Assembly: GCA_016218365.1 (NCBI GenBank)
Contig: JACREF010000013.1
Span: 1 to 64,000 of the forward strand
Direction: 5' to 3'
Origin: Gammaproteobacteria bacterium
GTDB lineage: Bacteria; Pseudomonadota; Gammaproteobacteria; SZUA-140
DNA: 64,000 nucleotides
Shown here: piece after piece, positions 17,287-26,184 of the stretch
How positions within the stretch are numbered: the stretch's first letter is position 1
Layout of the letters: each line of letters opens with the position of its first letter
Program-made: the position numbers and the translations under genes
Notes under the pieces: model-generated
What the model was told of the DNA's origin: nothing
What the model saw: the letters and a program-made list of their open reading frames with translations, nothing else
Database searches by the model: none

Positions 17287-18060
17287 TTGGACGAGCTACT
17301 GAGATTGATGAGACAGCTGCGTGACCCCTCGGGCGGTTGTCCGTGGGACCGCGAGCAGGACTGGGCCTCGCTGGTTCCACATACGCTGGAAGAGGCCTAT
17401 GAGGTTGCCGAGGCCGTGGCAGAAAATAACCCAGGGGTGTTGTGTGAGGAACTGGGCGACTTGCTGTTCCAGGTGATCTTCTATGCACGGATCGCCGAGG
17501 AACAGGGCCTGTTCGATTTTGACGATGTGGCAGCCGCCCTGGCAACCAAGCTGATCAACCGCCACCCCCATGTCTTCGCCGGTCAGGCCATTGACAGGCA
17601 TGAGCTGGACCATTCATGGGAGGCGCACAAGACGCAGGAGCGTCAGCAAAAAGGCCAGCATGGGTCGCTGGATGGTGTTGCGAAGGCCTTGCCGGCGCTG
17701 GTTCGTGCCGTGAAACTGCAGCGACGTGCAGCGCGGGCGGGGTTTGACTGGATCGATGTCGAACAGATCCTGGCCAAGGTCGAGGAAGAACTGGCCGAGG
17801 TCAGGGAGGTGTTGGCGCGACGGCAGTCTGATGAGGCGCTGCGTCATGAGCTCGGTGATCTGCTGCTGGCCGCCAGCAATGTCGCCCGTTTCCTCGGCAT
17901 GGATGCCGAGGGCTGTTTGCGTGAGGCCAATGACCGCTTTGAGCACCGCTTTCGTATGATGGAGCAGTTTTGTATACAGCAGGGTGAGAGGTTGTCGGAG
18001 TTGACTGCAGAGCGTCAGCAGGGGCTCTGGCAGCGCGCCAAGGCCCTGGAAAACAAGTAG
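17287..18060 (+). CDS. mazG: Nucleoside triphosphate pyrophosphohydrolase MazG
   Basis: Hydrolyses (d)NTPs to NMP and pyrophosphate, a house-cleaning and starvation-response activity. The 257-residue protein has two tandem MazG folds: the first with GGCPWDREQDW, EEAYEV and ELGDLLFQV (about 18-80), the second with EEELAEV and ELGDLL (about 160-205); the E-x2-E ... E-x2-D Mg-binding pattern is visible in both. TTG 17287 places the family N-terminus (LLRLMRQLRDP) correctly; ATG 17308 would be too short. Confidence 0.92.
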   Translation: MDELLRLMRQLRDPSGGCPWDREQDWASLVPHTLEEAYEVAEAVAENNPGVLCEELGDLLFQVIFYARIAEEQGLFDFDDVAAALATKLINRHPHVFAGQAIDRHELDHSWEAHKTQERQQKGQHGSLDGVAKALPALVRAVKLQRRAARAGFDWIDVEQILAKVEEELAEVREVLARRQSDEALRHELGDLLLAASNVARFLGMDAEGCLREANDRFEHRFRMMEQFCIQQGERLSELTAERQQGLWQRAKALENK

Positions 18061-18088
18061 TTGGCTGCGCATGAGGGTGGAGTGGTCG

Positions 18089-18097
18089 TGGTATAAT
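18089..18097 (+). promoter_or_regulatory. Extended -10 promoter of the subtilase gene
   Basis: TGG-TATAAT (18089-18097) is a perfect extended -10 element 28 bp before the GTG start of the subtilase. It gives a short leader. The -35 region is weak. Confidence 0.55.
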
Positions 18098-18125
18098 GGT
18101 CGCGTTTCCATCGGGATGACTTGCC

Positions 18126-19541
18126 GTGCCAGTTTTGTCAGTACGCAGCCCCCCGGGTTTTCTGCAGGCGATGGCCATGGCCATCGCCTTTGTCGCTGCC
18201 TGCAGCGCCCCGCTGTATGCCGCGCCGGAATATGTGCCCGGCGAGGTCCTGGTCCGTTTTAAGCAGCCCACTTCATTGACCGCCGCGCGACGCGTGATAC
18301 CCGAAGCGGCCGCCATGGCCGACCTGGGTCGCGACCTGAAAAAGGTCACGCTGCAGCCCGGGTTGAACGTAGAGCAGGCGATGCAGTCCTTGCAGGGACG
18401 GCCGGATATAGGCTGGGTACAGCCAAATTATATCAAACATGTCCAGATGGTCCCGAATGATCCTCGGTATGGAGATCAGTGGGCATTGTCCAAGATCAAT
18501 GCCGAGAGGGCCTGGGATACGACGACCGGCAGTATCGCAGCGGGCAGCGGCGTGATTGTCGCGGTCATCGATACCGGTGTTGATTATGACCTGCCGGAGT
18601 TGAGTGGAAACCTGTGGACAAGCACTAATGGCTGGCATGGATGGAATTTTGTAGATGGCAGCAGTGATCTGAAGGAGTATTGTATCAGCTGTGCCCATGG
18701 CACACTGGTTGCCAGCGTCATCGGGGCAGCAGGCAATAACTCGCAGGGTATGGCAGGTGTGTCATGGAACCCGCAGCTGATGATCCTGAGGGCCATGGAT
18801 GACAACGGCGTCGGGACGACCGAGCGCGTAGTGAATGCCATCTATTATGCGATCCTTCATAAGGCGCGGATCATCAATACCAGCCTGGGTTCGAGTAGCC
18901 ATGATCCGGCAGAGTATCTGGCGCTCTCCGATGCCAGGGACGCCGGGGTGTTGGTGGTGGCAGCAGCCTGCAACTTCGGCGCGGACAGTGACATCACGCC
19001 CTGTTTCCCGGCGAGTTATGACCTGGAGAACATCATCTCTGTTGCGGCGACAGATGGTGTTGATCAGTTGATACATGACAGTACCGGCAAGTTGCAATCC
19101 AATTTTGGGGTAACGACCGTGGACCTGGCGGCCCCTGGGCAACATATCCTTGCAGCCCTGCCCGCCGGCATGGGGGCGGCCTATACCTCACCATCATTTG
19201 TTGCCCAGTATGGTTTTGGGACCGGCACCTCGATGGCAGCTCCGCTGGTCTCCGGTGCCGCGGCCTTGCTGTGGGCGCACCAGCCGTCCTTGACGTGGGT
19301 GGAGGTGAAGGAGAAGCTGCTGATGAGTGCGCGCCCGGTGCCTGAGTTGAAGGGCAAGATGTTGACGGGCGGCGTGCTGGATGTGGCGGCGGCACTGGAT
19401 TATCAGGCCAGGATGGTGCAGGGCGGTGGTCAGCAGCCTGAATCCAGTCGTGGTGGCGGTGGTTATCTGCTGATCGTTGAGCTGCTGTGGCTGGCCGGGG
19501 CGGTCCTTGGTCTGCGGCGATCGCGGCCGCGCAAAATATAA
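18126..19541 (+). CDS. Secreted S8 subtilisin-like serine protease with GlyGly-CTERM-like tail
   Basis: A 471-residue protease with signal peptide (cleavage near AAPLYAA, about 33), a propeptide-like N domain (FKQP...IGWVQPNY, about 40-105) and the S8 catalytic core: Asp 149 (VIDTGVDY), His 191 (AHGTLVASVIG), oxyanion Asn 283 and Ser 369 (GTSMAAPLVSG). Two cysteines (C186, C189) lie just before the catalytic His. The end is Ser/Gly-rich (SSRGGGG), then a hydrophobic helix and a basic tail (RRSRPRKI). This is the layout of GlyGly-CTERM sorting signals, processed by rhombosortase in other bacteria. GTG start at 18126. Confidence 0.88.
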   Translation: MPVLSVRSPPGFLQAMAMAIAFVAACSAPLYAAPEYVPGEVLVRFKQPTSLTAARRVIPEAAAMADLGRDLKKVTLQPGLNVEQAMQSLQGRPDIGWVQPNYIKHVQMVPNDPRYGDQWALSKINAERAWDTTTGSIAAGSGVIVAVIDTGVDYDLPELSGNLWTSTNGWHGWNFVDGSSDLKEYCISCAHGTLVASVIGAAGNNSQGMAGVSWNPQLMILRAMDDNGVGTTERVVNAIYYAILHKARIINTSLGSSSHDPAEYLALSDARDAGVLVVAAACNFGADSDITPCFPASYDLENIISVAATDGVDQLIHDSTGKLQSNFGVTTVDLAAPGQHILAALPAGMGAAYTSPSFVAQYGFGTGTSMAAPLVSGAAALLWAHQPSLTWVEVKEKLLMSARPVPELKGKMLTGGVLDVAAALDYQARMVQGGGQQPESSRGGGGYLLIVELLWLAGAVLGLRRSRPRKI

Positions 19542-19672
19542 GCATCTCGCGCAGTATTTTCTTGTGGATTTAAAGTTTTAGCTGCCATTGAACGATTATC
19601 TCGTGGAGATGATCGGTAGCGGCGAGGCTCGGTACAGCCCCGCCCCCTTCAGTCAATGGCAGGGGCATCAGC

Positions 19673-20371
19673 ATGGACATCATTCGTCCGGCATTATTTT
19701 TCACTGTTGTGATGATGTTGAGTCCGCCGCTTGTTGCGGCGGGCACTGCTGTGTCTATGAATGATCCGGGTGCGCCTGCTGCGGCAGTGACTGGGTCCTC
19801 CGCCAGTCCGGTGGACGCCGATGTGCCGCACGATAAAGAGGGTGTCCGACAACCAGTGGATGGGGGCGCACGCGCCGGGGACGACAGGCTGCAGCAGCTT
19901 GAGGCCGAGCAGCAGCAGATATTGCGGTTGCTGAAACAATTGCAGGCGAAGGTGGATCAGGACGGCGGCGCCGGATTGCCGGTCAGTGCGATCCGTGTGT
20001 CTGTAGTCAATGCATCCGGGATAGACAGGCTCGGCAACCTGGTGGCCAACATCCTGCGCAAGCAAGGGTATAAGGTTGTCAGTGTGGTCGATAATCGTCA
20101 GCTGGCCAAAGAGGCCAGTCAGGTTTTCTATAAGGGTGGGGCCAGTCAGAGTTCGGAGATTGTCCACATCATGGAGCGGGGCGCTGAGGTCGCGAAATCT
20201 ACCTTGATTTATTGTCGAGAGGGGTTTGATCAAGTATGCGCCACTCTGGAGCACGCATTGCCCAAGGATCAGAAGGTGGAGCCCCGTCCTGCACTGGATG
20301 CGAGGGTTGATGCCCAGGTATTGGTCGGACGGGATATGAAGTTTTTACTGTTGCAAGGCCTGAAGCGCTGA
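19673..20371 (+). CDS. Exported LytR_C-domain protein
   Basis: A 232-residue protein with an N-terminal signal peptide, a low-complexity linker (about 25-65), a short coiled coil (QQLEAEQQQILRLLKQLQAK, about 72-92) and a LytR_C-like domain (IRVSVVNASGIDRLGNLVAN, about 105-190). LytR_C modules normally follow LytR-CpsA-Psr domains but also occur alone in proteobacterial envelope proteins. The function here is not known. It ends 23 bp before an intrinsic terminator and seems to be a single-gene unit after the subtilase. Confidence 0.65.
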   Translation: MDIIRPALFFTVVMMLSPPLVAAGTAVSMNDPGAPAAAVTGSSASPVDADVPHDKEGVRQPVDGGARAGDDRLQQLEAEQQQILRLLKQLQAKVDQDGGAGLPVSAIRVSVVNASGIDRLGNLVANILRKQGYKVVSVVDNRQLAKEASQVFYKGGASQSSEIVHIMERGAEVAKSTLIYCREGFDQVCATLEHALPKDQKVEPRPALDARVDAQVLVGRDMKFLLLQGLKR

Positions 20372-20394
20372 CTGCGGGCAATGCCTCGGTCATA

Positions 20395-20424
20395 ATAACG
20401 CCCCATATTGGGGCGTTATATTTT
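20395..20424 (+). terminator. Rho-independent terminator after the LytR_C gene
   Basis: ATAACGCCCCA (20395-20405), loop TAT, TGGGGCGTTAT (20409-20419), then ATTTT: an 11-bp stem and U-run. Confidence 0.85.
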
Positions 20425-20494
20425 GTGATGCTTCAAATTAGGGCGCTTTATTGCTGCAGCTATCGCTAAGCTCCTGAAAAGATAGAAATGGCTA

Positions 20495-20510
20495 TTGGCT
20501 CAATTCTTGC
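20495..20510 (+). promoter_or_regulatory. Sigma-54-type promoter of amt
   Basis: TTGGCTC-N5-TTGC has GG at 20497-20498 and GC at 20509-20510, the exact -24/-12 spacing of RpoN promoters (consensus TGGCAC-N5-TTGC). The start site would be near 20522, 28 bp before the ATG. RpoN/NtrC control fits an ammonium transporter. No clear NtrC enhancer was recognised by eye. Confidence 0.65.
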
Positions 20511-20549
20511 CATAATTCTGGGCGCCGAATCAATCATTGGAGCTTGCTG

Positions 20550-21749
20550 ATGGAAACGTTGCGTGTCGGGACTGATGTGTTATTTGTATTGCTGGGTGCC
20601 GTCATGGTCCTGGCGATGCATATGGGTTTTGCCTTTCTCGAGGTGGGGACGGTGCGCCGCAAGAACCAGGTGAATGCACTGGTCAAGATCATCAGCGATT
20701 TTTCAGTCTCAACGATTGCCTACTTCTTCATCGGTTATGGCATTGCCTATGGCAGTGGCTTTTTGCAGGGCGCAGAGGCGCTGAGTCAGAAGAATGGTTA
20801 CGAGCTGGTCAAATTTTTCTTTCTGTTGACCTTCGCTGCAGCGATTCCGGCCATCGTATCCGGCGGGATTGCCGAGCGTGCCCGATTTTACCCCCAGCTG
20901 GCGGCAAGCTTTCTGCTGGTCGGTCTGGTATATCCGTTTTATGAAGGGATCGTCTGGCATGGCAATTTCGGTCTACAGGATTGGCTGAAGACCAGCTTCG
21001 GTGCAGGCTTTCATGATTTTGCCGGTTCGGTGGTGGTGCATGCGATGGGTGGATGGCTGGCGCTGGGTGCGGTCGTTATGCTGGGCGCACGTCATGGTCG
21101 TTACAACAAGGAAGGTAAGGTGATTGCCGCGCATCCACCGTCCAGCATCCCGTTTCTCGCCCTCGGGGCGTGGGTCCTGGTCGTTGGCTGGTTTGGGTTC
21201 AATGTCATGTCGGCGCAGACGGTTGAGGCCGTCAGCGGGTTGGTTGCTGTCAATTCGCTGATGGCGATGGTCGGGGGTGTGTTGGCCGCGCTGGTGGTCG
21301 GACGCAATGACCCCGGGTTTATCCATAACGGAGCGCTGGCCGGGCTGGTGGCGGTATGTGCGGGTTCTGATGTCATGCATCCGCTCGGGGCGTTGATGAC
21401 AGGTATTATTGCCGGGGCCCTGTTCGTCTGGATGTTCATGCTGACCCAGAATAGATGGAAGATTGATGATGTGCTGGGTGTCTGGCCCTTGCATGGTCTG
21501 TGCGGTGCCTGGGGGGGGATTGCAGCAGGGATCTTTGGACTGCAGGCGCTGGGCGGGCTCGGCGGCGTCAGTCTGGTATCGCAATTGCTTGGAACCCTGC
21601 TGGGTGTGGTGACGGGCTTGCTGGGTGGATTTGCCGTCTATGGCGTGCTGAAGGCGGCGGTGGGCATCCGCTTGAGCCAGGAACAGGAATATATGGGCGC
21701 AGACCTGAGCATCCACAAGATCAGCGCTGATTCGAATTACGGCGATTGA
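20550..21749 (+). CDS. amt: Ammonium transporter
   Basis: Amt/Rh-family channel, 399 residues and about 11 membrane segments. The substrate-path twin histidines are His 164 in FAGSVVVHAMGG and His 315 in VWPLHGLCGAWGG. The family motif DFAGS is at about 156-160. Takes up ammonium when nitrogen is scarce; usually controlled by the PII protein GlnK, but no glnK is adjacent. ATG 20550 follows GGAG with good spacing. Confidence 0.95.
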   Translation: METLRVGTDVLFVLLGAVMVLAMHMGFAFLEVGTVRRKNQVNALVKIISDFSVSTIAYFFIGYGIAYGSGFLQGAEALSQKNGYELVKFFFLLTFAAAIPAIVSGGIAERARFYPQLAASFLLVGLVYPFYEGIVWHGNFGLQDWLKTSFGAGFHDFAGSVVVHAMGGWLALGAVVMLGARHGRYNKEGKVIAAHPPSSIPFLALGAWVLVVGWFGFNVMSAQTVEAVSGLVAVNSLMAMVGGVLAALVVGRNDPGFIHNGALAGLVAVCAGSDVMHPLGALMTGIIAGALFVWMFMLTQNRWKIDDVLGVWPLHGLCGAWGGIAAGIFGLQALGGLGGVSLVSQLLGTLLGVVTGLLGGFAVYGVLKAAVGIRLSQEQEYMGADLSIHKISADSNYGD

Positions 21750-21871
21750 TGGGGGTGGACTAAAAGGTTCCGGCGGATGCGGGATCTGTGATCAGGGCCG
21801 CGGAACGCTGGCGCCAGGCGCGATAGGGTGTCAATACGGCCTTGAGGCCGACATCTTATCGGGAGACGCCA

Positions 21872-22261
21872 ATGAAGAAAAACTTAATAATCAGTTTGTT
21901 GACGGGGTTAGGGCTGGTATTGGCTGCAGCGGCGGCCACGGCGGCCACCCCGCGTGATGGCTATGATGTCATGCGTGACGGCAACTACCAGGATGCCATG
22001 CAGTTTTTGATGAAAGAGGTTGCCCGTGGTGATGCGGCAGCACTCTTTAATCTGGCCTTGGTGTACCATGGCGGGCTCGGTGGTCTCCCGGCGGATGAGG
22101 CGGTGGCAGTGACCTTGTACCGGCAATCGGCCGAGCAGGGTTATCCATGGGCCCAGGAGTTCCTGTCAGTTGGATACCAGGAAGGGTGGTTTGGATTGAA
22201 GCAGGATCGCAAGCAGGCCGAGTACTGGCGGCAGCAGTTGACCGCAGATAATTTCTATTAA
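21872..22261 (+). CDS. Exported Sel1-repeat protein
   Basis: A 129-residue periplasmic protein: signal peptide (MKKNLIISLLTGLGLVLA..., cleavage near ATAA-TP) and two Sel1-like repeats (GDAAALFNLALVYHGGLGG, then GYPWAQEFLSVGYQEGWFG). Sel1 repeats usually mediate protein-protein contacts. Ribosome site GGGAG precedes the ATG. A strong terminator follows 25 bp downstream, so it is probably monocistronic or the last gene after amt. Confidence 0.8.
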   Translation: MKKNLIISLLTGLGLVLAAAAATAATPRDGYDVMRDGNYQDAMQFLMKEVARGDAAALFNLALVYHGGLGGLPADEAVAVTLYRQSAEQGYPWAQEFLSVGYQEGWFGLKQDRKQAEYWRQQLTADNFY

Positions 22262-22285
22262 ACCTGACCTGCTACGATCCTTGCC

Positions 22286-22318
22286 AGGGCCCGGCTGATC
22301 ACCGGGCCCTAATTTTTT
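22286..22318 (+). terminator. Rho-independent terminator after the Sel1 gene
   Basis: AGGGCCCGG (22286-22294)/CCGGGCCCT (22302-22310) with a 7-nt loop, followed by AATTTTTT. Confidence 0.9.
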
Positions 22319-22373
22319 ATTCAGTTTCAAGGCGTGAGCGCGTAAAATGACAAGCTATTTTTGCTGAGGCGGT

Positions 22374-23720
22374 ATGTCGGGGAAGCTGTTTATCAAGACG
22401 TTTGGCTGCCAGATGAACGAATACGATTCTGGAAGGATGGCCGATGCCTTGAGAGACGCACATGGCCTGGAGCTGGTCGGGACCCCGGAAGAGGCAGACG
22501 TCTTGTTGTTGAACACCTGTTCGGTGCGCGAAAAGGCCCAGGAAAAGGTGTTTTCTCAGCTGGGGCGCTGGCGGCATTTGAAGAGAAAGCGACCGGGGTT
22601 GATCATTGGTGTTGGCGGTTGTGTTGCCAGTCAGGAGGGTGCGGCAATCCAGACGCGTGCCCCGTATGTTGACCTGGTGTTTGGGCCGCAGACCTTGCAC
22701 CGTCTGCCCGAGATGCTCAGCAGCGCCCGCCGTCAGCAGCCGGTGGTGGACATCACCTTCCCTGAAATCGAAAAGTTCGACGCTCTGCCGCCACCGCGAG
22801 TCGACGGGGCAAGTGCCTCGGTATCGATCATCGAGGGTTGCAGCAAGTATTGTACATTCTGTGTCGTGCCTTATACCCGCGGCGAGGAGGTCAGTCGCCC
22901 GTTTGATGATGTGATCGCCGAGGTCATGCATCTGGCCCGGCAGGGGGTGCGGGAGTTGACCCTGCTGGGGCAGAACGTAAACGCCTACCGAGGCATTATG
23001 GATGATGGCGGCGAGGCGGATCTGGCCCTGCTGCTGCGCTGGATTGCCGAGGTGGAGGGCATTGAGCGTATACGTTATAGCACTTCACATCCTGTCGAGT
23101 TCTCTGACAATCTGATCCGTGCGCATCAGGAGGTCCGCAAGCTGGCAGATCATGTTCATCTGCCGGTACAGAGTGGTTCGGATCGTATCCTGGCCCTGAT
23201 GAAACGGGGCCATACCACGCTGGAGTACAAGTCCAGGATACGGAAGCTGCGGGAGGCCAACCCGCGCATCTGCATCTCATCGGATTTTATTGTAGGTTTT
23301 CCCGGTGAGACGGCAGCAGACTTTGAGGCGACCATGTCGCTGATTGATGCGGTACGGTTCGACCATTCCTACAGTTTCATTTACAGCCCGAGGCCGGGCA
23401 CGCCGGCCGAGAGTCTGCCCGATGATGTGCCAATGGAAGAGAAACAGCGCCGGCTGGCGCGCCTGCAGCACAGGATCAATGAGCTGTCCATGGAGATCAG
23501 CTCCAGTATGGTCGGCAGCGAGCAGGTGGTGTTAGTGAGTGGGCAGGCGAAAAAGGGTGGCGTGCAACTGGCAGGGCGCACCTCCAATAACCGCATCGTG
23601 AATTTTTCCGGAGATGCAGGGTTGATCGGGCGGTTTGTCAGTTTGGTGATTACCGAGGCATTGCCCAACTCGCTGCGGGGCGAGCTGGTCAGCTCCTTGG
23701 TTGATGTCTGCATTGAATAG
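22374..23720 (+). CDS. miaB: tRNA-i6A37 methylthiotransferase MiaB
   Basis: Radical-SAM enzyme that adds a methylthio group to i6A37 in tRNAs reading UNN codons. The 448-residue product has the UPF0004 domain with three cluster cysteines (C12, C49, C83), the radical SAM motif CSKYCTFC (C156, C160, C163) and a C-terminal TRAM domain (about 380-445). The 22374-27738 run miaB-ybeZ-ybeY-corC-lnt is a conserved gammaproteobacterial operon. Confidence 0.97.
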   Translation: MSGKLFIKTFGCQMNEYDSGRMADALRDAHGLELVGTPEEADVLLLNTCSVREKAQEKVFSQLGRWRHLKRKRPGLIIGVGGCVASQEGAAIQTRAPYVDLVFGPQTLHRLPEMLSSARRQQPVVDITFPEIEKFDALPPPRVDGASASVSIIEGCSKYCTFCVVPYTRGEEVSRPFDDVIAEVMHLARQGVRELTLLGQNVNAYRGIMDDGGEADLALLLRWIAEVEGIERIRYSTSHPVEFSDNLIRAHQEVRKLADHVHLPVQSGSDRILALMKRGHTTLEYKSRIRKLREANPRICISSDFIVGFPGETAADFEATMSLIDAVRFDHSYSFIYSPRPGTPAESLPDDVPMEEKQRRLARLQHRINELSMEISSSMVGSEQVVLVSGQAKKGGVQLAGRTSNNRIVNFSGDAGLIGRFVSLVITEALPNSLRGELVSSLVDVCIE

Positions 23721-23767
23721 GGCGATCATGACAAGCCACAGTATAGTGAACAGCGAGGTTGACTGGT

Positions 23768-24739
23768 TTGGATGATAATCTGACAGCACTGGACCTTGCG
23801 CTGGAGCCAACAGACAACCAGCGCCTGGCCAGGCTGTGTGGCCAGTTTGATGAACATCTGCGCCAGCTCGAAGGGGCGCTGGGTGTTGAGATCAATCGCC
23901 GCGGGGAGCGGTTCCGGATTATTGGTGATGCCGCGGCGATCAAAAAGGCCGAACAGGTCATTATTGAACTTTATCGGACCGTGGAGCATGAAAATATTGG
24001 TCCCGGTCATATCCCGCTGGCGCTCAAGGAGCTGGAGGTGGCTGCTCCGGCGGGTGACAGCACCTCGGTCGAGGCGCTGTCCATCAATACCCGCAGCGGC
24101 AGGATCCGGGCGCGCGGACCCACGCAGAAGCGTTATCTACAAAGCATCCTGACTCACGACATCAGTTTTGGGGTAGGCCCTGCCGGTACCGGCAAGACCT
24201 ATCTTGCTGTGGCCTGTGCGGTTGAGGCGCTGAACAAGAATGAGGTGCAGCGTATCCTGCTGACCCGGCCGGCGGTGGAGGCGGGAGAGCGTCTGGGATT
24301 TCTGCCCGGCGACCTGGCGCAGAAGATTGATCCCTATCTGCGCCCCTTGTATGACGCCTTGTATGAGATGCTGGGATTTGAGCGGGTTGCCAAGATGATG
24401 GAGCGCAATATCATCGAGGTTGCCCCGCTGGCCTATATGCGGGGCCGGACCCTGAACGACTCCTTCATCATCCTGGACGAGGCGCAGAATGCCACAGCCG
24501 AACAGATGAAGATGTTTCTGACCCGCATGGGTTACGGGTCGAGGATGGTGGTGACCGGGGATATTACCCAGATTGATCTGCCACGCGGCGTGACATCCGG
24601 TCTGCGCCAGATTATCGAGGTGCTCAAGAATGTCGAAGGCATCAGCTTTACCTTCTTCCAGTCGCGGGATGTGGTGCGCCACCCGCTGGTGCAGTTGATC
24701 GTCGCGGCCTATGATGATTTCGATCAGGCCCGGGAATAG
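23768..24739 (+). CDS. ybeZ: PhoH-like P-loop protein (YbeZ)
   Basis: A 323-residue ATPase with an N-terminal KH-like region (about 1-75) and a PhoH P-loop domain: Walker A GPAGTGKT at 137-144 and Walker B region FIILDEAQN. YbeZ works with the neighbouring RNase YbeY in rRNA maturation and ribosome quality control. A TTG at 23768 is favoured because GAGG lies 9 bases upstream; TTG 23759 is too close to that site. Confidence 0.93.
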   Translation: MDDNLTALDLALEPTDNQRLARLCGQFDEHLRQLEGALGVEINRRGERFRIIGDAAAIKKAEQVIIELYRTVEHENIGPGHIPLALKELEVAAPAGDSTSVEALSINTRSGRIRARGPTQKRYLQSILTHDISFGVGPAGTGKTYLAVACAVEALNKNEVQRILLTRPAVEAGERLGFLPGDLAQKIDPYLRPLYDALYEMLGFERVAKMMERNIIEVAPLAYMRGRTLNDSFIILDEAQNATAEQMKMFLTRMGYGSRMVVTGDITQIDLPRGVTSGLRQIIEVLKNVEGISFTFFQSRDVVRHPLVQLIVAAYDDFDQARE

Positions 24740-24753
24740 GCGCCGTCCATCTT

Positions 24754-25266
24754 ATGGAAATTGACCTTGATCTGCAGCGGGCAGCCAGCGGGGTGGTGTT
24801 GCCTGACAGGCAGAAGTTTCTGCAGTGGATTCGTCAGGCGCTCGCCGGGGCGGAAAGTGCCATTGCAGCGGGTGCTGATCGCGCAAGCGCAGCAGTGTTG
24901 CCGCGGCAAGGGGTTCAGCTCACAGTACGGATAGTTGAGACTGATGAAAGCCGAATGCTGAACGAGACCTATCGTCACAAGAGTGGTCCGACCAATGTGC
25001 TGTCTTTTCCGTTTGAAGCGGGCGAGCTGCTTGATCCGCCCTGTATCGGGGATATTGTCATCTGTGCCGCGCTGGTGGAGCAGGAGGCGCAGCAACAGCA
25101 CAAGTCAGTTGAATCACACTGGGCCCATCTGGTGGTGCACGGAGTATTGCATCTGCTGGGTTTTGATCATGAGGAGGATCGACAGGCGCAGGCCATGGAG
25201 CGGCTTGAGATTGTGGTAATGACCGGGCTGGGATACGCCAGTCCCTATGCGGATCAGGTAGCTTAG
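24754..25266 (+). CDS. ybeY: Endoribonuclease YbeY (16S rRNA maturation)
   Basis: Zinc-dependent single-strand RNase needed for 16S rRNA 3'-end maturation. A 170-residue protein with the zinc triad H-x3-H-x5-H in HGVLHLLGFDH (His 129, 133, 139) and RHKSGPTNVLSFPF before it. Follows ybeZ by 14 bp. An insertion-like stretch around 30-50 (AGAESAIAAGADRASAAV) makes it slightly longer than the usual 155 residues. Confidence 0.95.
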   Translation: MEIDLDLQRAASGVVLPDRQKFLQWIRQALAGAESAIAAGADRASAAVLPRQGVQLTVRIVETDESRMLNETYRHKSGPTNVLSFPFEAGELLDPPCIGDIVICAALVEQEAQQQHKSVESHWAHLVVHGVLHLLGFDHEEDRQAQAMERLEIVVMTGLGYASPYADQVA

Positions 25267-25297
25267 TGTGCAAGGCAGAGTGGCAGTGGAAGCAAAG

Positions 25298-26173
25298 ATG
25301 ACATCCAGATTTTCGTATAGACACTGGCTGGACAGGGCCCGGCGTCTGCTTAGGGCGGCGCCGCAGGACCGGACGGAGCTGCTGGAGGTGTTGCGTCAGT
25401 CGCAGCGGCAGCATCTGCTGGACGGCGATGCCTTGACGATGATGGAAGGCGTGCTGCAGGTATCGGAGATGCGGGTCCGGGATATCATGATCCCGCGGGC
25501 GCAGATGGTCGTAATCGAGCGTGATGCCGATCTCGATGAGATCCTGCCTGTGGTTGTAGAGTCCGCCCACTCGCGCTTCCCTGTGATAGGGGATAACCGG
25601 GATGAAGTGATCGGGATTCTGCTGGCCAAGGATCTGCTGCGTTTTTTCACCAATGACAAGCGTGATGAATTCTCGGTGCGGGATCTGCTGCGTCCCGCGG
25701 TCTTTATCCCGGAGAGCAAGCGCTTGAATGTGCTGTTGCGCGAGTTTCGTTCCAGTCGTAACCATATCGCTATTGTCATCAATGAATATGGCGGGGTGGA
25801 TGGGCTGGTGACCATCGAGGATGTGCTGGAGCAGATCGTTGGCGAGATTGTTGATGAGCACGATGTTGATGAGGGTGGCTTCATTCTCAAGCACAGCGAG
25901 GTCAAGTACACCATCAAGGGACTGACCTCGATTGAGGTGTTCAATGAATATTTTGCCACTCAGTTCAGTGATGATGAATACGATACGATTGGCGGCATGG
26001 TGATCCGTGAGTTCGGTCATCTGCCGCGTCGCGGTGAACTGCTGGTGATGGAGAGCAACCCGGCGATGCCGCGCGACATGCGTTTCCGGATCAAGGTGCT
26101 GCACGCCGACAGCCGCCGTGTCCATCTGCTGCAGTTCATCATTGAAACCGTTGTACCGGTCGCAGCTGACTGA
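25298..26173 (+). CDS. corC: CBS-domain protein CorC/YbeX
   Basis: Cytoplasmic protein linked to Mg/Co homeostasis and to ribosome metabolism. A 291-residue protein: two CBS domains (about 60-185; VRDIMIPRAQMVVIERDADL begins the first) and a C-terminal CorC_HlyC transporter-associated domain (about 200-285). ATG 25298 is taken because GGAAG precedes it; GTG 25268, two bases after ybeY, is also possible. Same operon as ybeY and lnt. Confidence 0.92.
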   Translation: MTSRFSYRHWLDRARRLLRAAPQDRTELLEVLRQSQRQHLLDGDALTMMEGVLQVSEMRVRDIMIPRAQMVVIERDADLDEILPVVVESAHSRFPVIGDNRDEVIGILLAKDLLRFFTNDKRDEFSVRDLLRPAVFIPESKRLNVLLREFRSSRNHIAIVINEYGGVDGLVTIEDVLEQIVGEIVDEHDVDEGGFILKHSEVKYTIKGLTSIEVFNEYFATQFSDDEYDTIGGMVIREFGHLPRRGELLVMESNPAMPRDMRFRIKVLHADSRRVHLLQFIIETVVPVAAD

Positions 26174-26184
26174 GTAACCGAGCG

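Noticed and set aside
23728-23775. 15-codon ATG frame between miaB and ybeZ
   Set aside because: Too short and without homology; the ybeZ start in another frame explains the ribosome site.
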